Source of the DNA: Isoetes taiwanensis
Taxonomy: Eukaryota; Streptophyta; Lycopodiopsida; Isoetales; Isoetaceae
Assembly: GCA_021234155.1 (NCBI GenBank)
Contig: JAJEKV010000047.1
Span: forward strand, 1,042,494 to 1,106,493
DNA length: 64,000 nucleotides
Direction of reading: 5' to 3'
Shown here: positions 59,320 to 64,000 of the stretch, piece by piece
Position numbering within the stretch: the first letter of the stretch is position 1
Layout: each line of letters begins with the position of its first letter
Position numbers and translations under genes: made by a program
The notes under the pieces: model-generated
What the model was told of the DNA's origin: nothing
Seen by the model: only the letters and a program-made list of their open reading frames with translations
Database searches by the model: none

Positions 59320-60889
59320 CTGTTAGAAAGATGCAAAATAAACGCTTTTATGAGATTAGAATCAAAGGGACACAGTGCATAGCTAATTGAGAGACTACTG
59401 ATAAAAACGGGAGATGAAGGAAATACCTTTCTGAAGCAAGCAACTCTAGATATTTTAGGGTATATCTAAGAAGAGTAATGACAAAGAAATGCAAGATCAA
59501 GCCAAGAAACAACAATGTAGGCAAAAATATGCACCAAAGCAAAAATGCAAAAAATTAATTAGAACTAAAAGCGAATCGGTTCAATAAAATAAAGACCTGC
59601 CAGATCTTTGCTTCAGGCCTCAAGATCTTTAACCTGCATAACAGAACACAAAGATAAGGTAAGATTCTGCAACAAAAGACAATCTAAAAGCCCTAGAACC
59701 AAACTTTCATTTCAAAAGATCCTTCTCCAAGCACCTCCCAAGACTCGACAAACAGCTCCAAGATTCCAGAATTGGACCTTCTGCCTTTCTTCAAGAGCTC
59801 TTCCATAAATGAAAAGATTTGATGTGGCCGCTAACTTCATTCTTGAATCTGAAATGTAGCTGCAACCGACAAAGATGCAAGCGCCAAGATGTGGATCAAA
59901 TGGCACATAAAAAACACACCCCTACAAGGATCCATGCGGGGCGCCATTTCCGCCCATCACCCCTACCGCTTTGAGTAATGCTTTGCTAGAACTTGGTTTT
60001 CCAGACAACCAACCCATCGCCTACGGACCCCCTTGCCAATTAAAAAACCCCTACCAGATCCACGATGTTGGTCTATACGGGTTCTTAATGGTGAAGTCCC
60101 CGGGGGACAATGCAATTCATTTTTACGCCAAAGAGCGTCGTCCCTTGTTGAAGTGTCGGTACTTACTTTCGGATGGACAAGCAAAATATCCATGGTTAGA
60201 GGAAACTGTGTTTGAGAAATCAAAGGATGATGATGTGGTATGGGGACCACGAAATTCATGATGTCTATGCATTGGGATATATTTATGAGATGCTTTCGGA
60301 TTTTCGTGCAAGCTATGCGACTAATGGAGTGGTTTAATAATAACAACAATGCCCAATGGATTAATCCAACCCATATGTACCAACGACGTCTTGACAAGTT
60401 GGAGGAGCAAAAAATAAGAATGATGTGCCTACGTGAAGATGTATTCTCATCACGACCCAAAGCTTCTGAAGTTGTTGAAGCCTTACAAAGTGTTGGAATA
60501 TCTTCTACCATGGTTGTGAGACAAAGACGACACATGAAGTGCATGGATGCCTTGGAGATGTCAAAATTGTTGTTGTCACAACTCAAAGAATGAATACAAT
60601 ATTGTATATCTTGCCATGTTTAAGAGTATTAAATTTTTTAATTGTCTAATAACCAAATATATAGACACTTTTAATTATTCAAATCCCAATGTTTTGTAAT
60701 GAACTTCCCATGTTGCTAACATTTACTATGTTATTCATCGCACTCCATATAAATAACTTGCAGTTTTTTTGCACATGTCCAAAGAACCATGGGATGCGCA
60801 CGATGGCATATCTATTGTTTAGCAACTTTACTTTCGTGTGGCTTGGTAGCCTTAATGACAGCCCTAAACCCACAAAAGGCATTTAAGAG

Positions 60890-62573
60890 GCGGTTGGTCG
60901 ATTCGGGTTTAGTTTCGCCACCACCGCCACCTCCACCATTGTGCGGATTTGGTATGGATTTTTTCTAGGATAAAATGTAAGTTAACCATTTATTTTAACG
61001 TTCTAATGTTTTTAAATGTAGCGTGTAAATGCGGTTCGTCCTTCTTTTCCTATGCATAATGTTCGCCGTCGTGGTTGGTTACAGGCGGATCTTCTTCTCA
61101 TGAAAGGCGAAGAGTCGGAGGAAAAGGACCTCGATTCGAGGAGCCGAATTTAAGAACGGGAACTCGAGATATCAACGAGGCGATAACCCCGAAGATAGGT
61201 GGAATGCCTTGCAACTTGGGATGTCGCCCGAGAAATGGATATTGCGCTACGGCCATTTGTTGAACAAAGTAGGCGGAGGTCGGGCCTGTGACCCTCCACG
61301 TCATAGCTCATACACTCCTTTCGTAATTCAATCTTGGGCCCTTCCGGGGCGAGGGGATCCAACCCCCCGACGACAGAGCACCGACCGCCGTTCACGTTGA
61401 GTGGGACGCAATTCCTCTTCAAGCTCTATTAAAGATCGTGCACCACCCGCACCACCTCCCGAAGGCATGTCTTTGAATATGAGTGAGTTCATCTTGAATT
61501 ATGCCCTTTTTTTGTTCAACGAACACATATTCATATGTTAGTCAGTATGTTGAGTGTAGTAACAAGAAGGTGCGCTACCACAAAGACTGCAGATGGCGAC
61601 AATTTTTGGAGGATGGCTAATAGTGTCACAAATAGCGTTTGCCATAACGCCCACAAGGGTGAATGGAACTTCGGGGAGCCTATGATGAGGAAAAAGAGAG
61701 GATCAAGGAGCTTTTAGAAGCCGAGAATATCCCGAGCTCAAGTCGGGAGAGATCTCATGGAGGGAGGTTTGTTCAAAGCGAGTGGTAAACATGTTAAAGC
61801 CACCAGGTATTAGGCTCTTTTCGTTCTTCATTATAACCTCATTGTACTCATATTTTATTTATATTTTGCAGAGGTAATCGGAAGAAGGTGAAAAGCTCTT
61901 GCCAAAGCTACTGAGGAGTCTCGATAGAGGAAGTGGCCTGACCTATATCCGGGTTGACTAATGAGGCATTTCAAGTACATCATCTCTCCCATGAGTCGTA
62001 TAATTAGATGACGCCATGTGGACTAAGTCCTTGTATTGCATTGTAGTGGGAGAGTCATTATAATTAGATGACGCCATGTGGACTAAGTCCTTGTATTGCA
62101 TTGTAGTGTTTGAAGGCCAACATATTATCAAAGAAATGGGAAGCTAGAACAAAGCATTATTTGGGCCGAGGTACGAGGTGAAGCAAGTGGCGACCATAGT
62201 GCCAATAAGACTGGTCCGGGCGGTTATGGCTACGGATAAGCTATTTGTAAGTATAAATTTGGTTTATAATGTAGGTTCTCGAGTTGAACACTAACATTAG
62301 TTTTGGTGCTCATTCTCAATAGAAGTCATTTGCTGGTCGCCCGGCTGCTAAAGATGAACGCGAAAGGGCCTTCAAAAAAAAGGTATCATGCGGCCATCGA
62401 TGTCTGGCCATTGCTGAGCGTGAACGGGGGGACGTGTGTATCATTCATTAGATAATTATTTGTGACTACAATGAACTAATTGTTGCGATACAATATAATG
62501 CAGGTAAATGAAGACGAACCCGCCAATGAAGAAGAAGAAGAAGAAGAAGAAGAAGAAGAAGAGAGCAACAACT
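60890..62573 (+). CDS. Unknown spliced gene next to the right end (TNPA-like position)
   Basis: Coding-like pieces include RRLVDSGLVSPPPPPPPPLC (about 60892), NPEDRWNALQLGMSPEKWIL (about 61185), YDEEKERIKELLEAENIPSS (about 61680), SFAGRPAAKDERERAFKKK (about 62327) and a final exon after ATGCAG at 62504: VNEDEPANEEEEE... ending ESNN and a stop at 62573. Splice-like AG/GT borders separate several pieces. In CACTA elements a second gene encodes a DNA-binding protein for the subterminal repeats (TNPA/TNP1). The order after the enzyme and the acidic/basic helices would fit, but I see no diagnostic motif. Frame shifts suggest decay. Confidence 0.4.
61994..62113. repeat. 60-bp tandem duplication
   Basis: TATAATTAGATGACGCCATG + TGGACTAAGTCC..TTGTAGTG occurs at about 62000 and 62060 with no differences over some 48 bp. 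Confidence 0.9.
62529..62562 (+). repeat. (GAA)n tract encoding poly-Glu
   Basis: About eleven consecutive GAA codons lie in the last exon of the unknown gene ending at 62573. Confidence 0.9.
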
Positions 62574-62639
62574 AAAGACTCAATATATTTTGTAATGTGC
62601 AAATTACATTGTGAAATATATTAAATTTTTTATGCTTTG

Positions 62640-63015
62640 TTCTTATTATTTGTGATTTTTTTTTGTTATGTTAATTTTATGCTCGATTCTATTTTTTTAG
62701 CTTCTTAGATTTATTAAACATTTAATTACATATTAAATAATAATGCTTATCTACCATGATACTGAATACTAATATAATTTAATCAATATTTGTTTCTATT
62801 TTTTGAATTTTTGAATTTTTTAATTTTTATTCTCGATTTATTTTGTTCATATTTAATATTTATTAATACTATTAATATTATTGTTAATATTAATATTATT
62901 TAATAATATTAATAAATATTACTAAATATTTATTTATATTAAATATTTGTTAATATTGAATATGAATATTAATTGTCCTTTAAATAATATTGAATAATAT
63001 TAAATAAATATTTTT
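62640..63015. repeat. AT-rich spacer of AATATT-type repeats
   Basis: Dense TTAATATT/AATATTAA words from about 62770 to 63010; no coding sequence. Confidence 0.8.
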
Positions 63016-63029
63016 TTTTTCAAAATTCA

Positions 63030-63590
63030 TTAATCGTCGTTTAACGACGTTGAGGGCGTGGTGCCGCGTGTATCGCCACCGCGCATCATTAAATCGCCCG
63101 CCGCCAGCGGCCCATACGTCGGAACGTCGTTGAACGGCGTGGTGGCGTGGTCGCCACGCCAATGAGAATGGATGATACCGTCGGCAAGAACGCCGTTGAA
63201 CGGCGTTTTACACGTAAGGCCACACGTCTATGTTACGCGGTGGCAGCGCCGGCCAGACGCCGCGACCGCAGCGACATGATGGCGTGTATTAATCGTCGTT
63301 GAGCGGCGTTGCGAATCATCGCCACGCCCGACCGGTGGCGGCGCTGATCACTCGGGCGGCGGTCGCGTGGTCGACCCGACCGCGGTATCGCTTAACGGCG
63401 TTGAACGGCGCCAGTGTCGCCGCTAAAGACGCCAGCGGTGCGACGGCGATATAGCGACGCGATAACGTCGTTTATCGGCGCTTAAACGTCGAAAATAGGC
63501 GTCGTTTATCGGCGTTTTGAGCGTCGATAAACGGCGATGCAAACGGCGCCCGGGCGCCGTAATAGACGCGATAAAGAACAGGGCTTTAAT
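63030..63590. repeat. Right subterminal repeat region
   Basis: It is GC-rich, with at least eight palindrome variants: CGTCGTTTAACGACG (63033), ACGTCGTTGAACGGCGT (63124), ACGCCGTTGAACGGCGT (63190), CGTCGTTGAGCGGCGTT (63295), TTAACGGCGTTGAACGGCG (63392), AACGTCGTTTATCGGCG (63463), GGCGTCGTTTATCGGCG (63498) and GATAAACGGCG (63524). It has the same family as the left end, with more CGGCG half-sites. Confidence 0.88.
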
Positions 63591-63599
63591 CTTGTAGTG
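63591..63599 (-). repeat. Right terminal inverted repeat (CTTGTAGTG)
   Basis: Perfect complement of 32043-32051. Confidence 0.9.
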
Positions 63600-63602
63600 A
63601 AT
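63600..63602. other. Right target-site duplication AAT
   Basis: Matches 32040-32042. Confidence 0.85.
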
Positions 63603-63684
63603 GATTCCCATTGATTGTTTAAAGGCTGATTTGCAAGAATTAGAAGTCGCCATTGAAAAAAATCGGCAAGGATTTGAAAGTTAA
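63603..63684 (+). pseudogene. Coiled-coil pseudogene, 3' part
   Basis: It continues the frame of 31699-32042 across the transposon: IPIDCLKADLQELEVAIEKN then RQGFES and a stop at 63682-63684. Heptad-like leucines support one protein with the left part. Confidence 0.55.
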
Positions 63685-64000
63685 TTCCAACCGTGAGAAT
63701 AGAATAAAGGAGATGACTAAGCATTTGGAAAGATCGGACCCGATAGGGCTGCGAGCCAGCTCCCATACTCGCAAACAAGGCGGGCGCTTCATTCTCACAT
63801 ATAAAGCAATACTTGCGGCCATTTACAATGATTGCCTTGACTTCGACCATGGTAATATCTCCACTTTGTGGTCATACATATTGTCTATTTTATCTTATAT
63901 TGAGGGGTTTCAACGGCGAATACATGTGTACATGATTGTTTATGGTCCAGAGGACTGCGACATTGCTTAGGAATCCCTTAGAAGGTACATCTATTTCTAT
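63685..64000. other. Flanking DNA with unassigned frames
   Basis: A plus-strand frame (63653-63970) and a minus-strand frame (63850-63506) overlap. The plus frame has RFILTYKAILAAIYNDCLDF. Neither has a recognised domain, and the minus frame runs into the transposon end, so it is a shadow. Confidence 0.3.

Larger units (their letters stand above)
56538..59956. mobile_element. Nested insertion carrying host exons, with an 8-bp flanking duplication
   Basis: TCACCCCT occurs on both sides (56530-56537 and 59957-59964), and kinase codons stop and resume at these points. The inside holds minus-strand exons with intact GT/AG borders (57215-59319) from more than one gene. I see no convincing terminal inverted repeats, so the element type (hAT-like by an 8-bp duplication, or a gene-capturing Helitron or Pack-type element) is open. 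Confidence 0.6.
56040..60593 (+). pseudogene. Protein-kinase-fold gene, split by a 3.4-kb insertion
   Basis: The first part (to about 56537) encodes GPMVILPFMNGETLAHLFDY (hinge), YVREIALALAEGVVEIHKGH (helix E), then FTHTKLNCKRVKLHFDDE and VWVAIGDWDNARG. These occupy the places of the HRDLKxxN catalytic loop and the DFG motif, so HRD is replaced by HTK and DFG by DWD. The second part (from 59965) gives LSNALLELGFPDN, KYPWLEETVFE, HDVYALGYI (subdomain IX, D-V-Y-x-x-G) and MMCLREDVFSSRPKASEVVE (subdomain XI, with the invariant Arg-Pro). Another frame change lies near 60240. The altered catalytic residues suggest a pseudokinase even before the insertion. Its position in the CACTA element suggests captured or co-opted cargo. 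Confidence 0.65.
32043..63599 (+). mobile_element. Giant CACTA (En/Spm) DNA transposon, 31.6 kb, with cargo and satellite array
   Basis: The left end is CACTACAAG and the right end CTTGTAGTG, a perfect 9-bp inverted repeat starting with the diagnostic CACTA. Both are flanked by AAT. Subterminal regions on both sides (to about 33362, and from about 63030) are packed with the same palindromic motif, as expected for transposase-binding sites. Between them lie a TNP2-type transposase remnant on the plus strand, a SET-domain-like gene, a kinase-fold gene, an unknown spliced gene and an 11-kb tandem array. The reading frame interrupted outside is restored by removing the element and one AAT. The transposase is broken, so this copy could move only with help from another copy. 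Confidence 0.87.

Noticed and set aside
62044-62108. TTGTAGTG words that resemble a CACTA right end
   Set aside because: Part of a 60-bp duplication inside the element, without subterminal repeats or a target duplication; the true end is at 63599.
1-64000. CRISPR arrays, bacterial operons, tRNA or rRNA genes
   Set aside because: No regularly spaced short repeats with unique spacers, no bacterial gene organisation, and no tRNA or rRNA sequence that I could recognise.

Overview
The window looks like nuclear DNA of a land plant with a large, transposon-rich genome. Evidence for this is an apparently intact SAUR (auxin-responsive) gene, plant Ty3/gypsy LTR elements, LINE fragments, and a very large CACTA (En/Spm) DNA transposon with a decayed TNP2-type transposase. 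I cannot name the species. Apart from the SAUR gene, almost every recognisable coding stretch is broken by stops and short indels.

Region 1-9180 holds an unrecognised decayed gene fragment (1-1538), then a minus-strand chromovirus-type gypsy element. Its 3' LTR is 1539-3177, followed rightwards by chromodomain, integrase, RNase H, reverse transcriptase, protease and gag remnants. A long-inverted-repeat MITE (6108-6666) is nested between its RT and RNase H. The 5' LTR is missing.

Region 9181-31000 is AT-rich intergenic DNA with scattered pieces: a DUF7869-like pseudogene (13729-15005), a polypurine tract, a LINE zf-RVT tail (17097-17625), a possible three-exon unknown gene (18258-20835), the SAUR gene (22186-22731), a TCTA microsatellite, a second gypsy remnant (gag zinc knuckle plus a 1.5-kb 3' LTR) and a LINE reverse transcriptase that has lost its FADD segment.

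The main discovery is 32043-63599: a 31,557-bp CACTA transposon with perfect 9-bp terminal inverted repeats (CACTACAAG/CTTGTAGTG) and a 3-bp target duplication (AAT). It splits a decayed coiled-coil reading frame that becomes continuous again once the element and one AAT are removed. Inside, left to right, are: palindromic subterminal repeats (ACGNCGTTNAACGNCGT family); a SET-domain-like gene; a decayed TNP2 transposase with DUF4218- and DUF4216-like parts; an internal subterminal-like block; an 11-kb array of about ten 1.1-kb GC-rich units; more subterminal-like blocks; a protein-kinase-fold gene; an unknown spliced gene next to the right end; and right subterminal repeats. The kinase-fold gene is itself split by a 3.4-kb insertion carrying minus-strand exons from several host genes, including a ribosomal protein eS8 exon. 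The SET and kinase genes share the same upstream architecture (palindromes, T-rich leader, tandem 'gagtggagaagactag' module), which suggests a common cargo-expression module inside the transposon.
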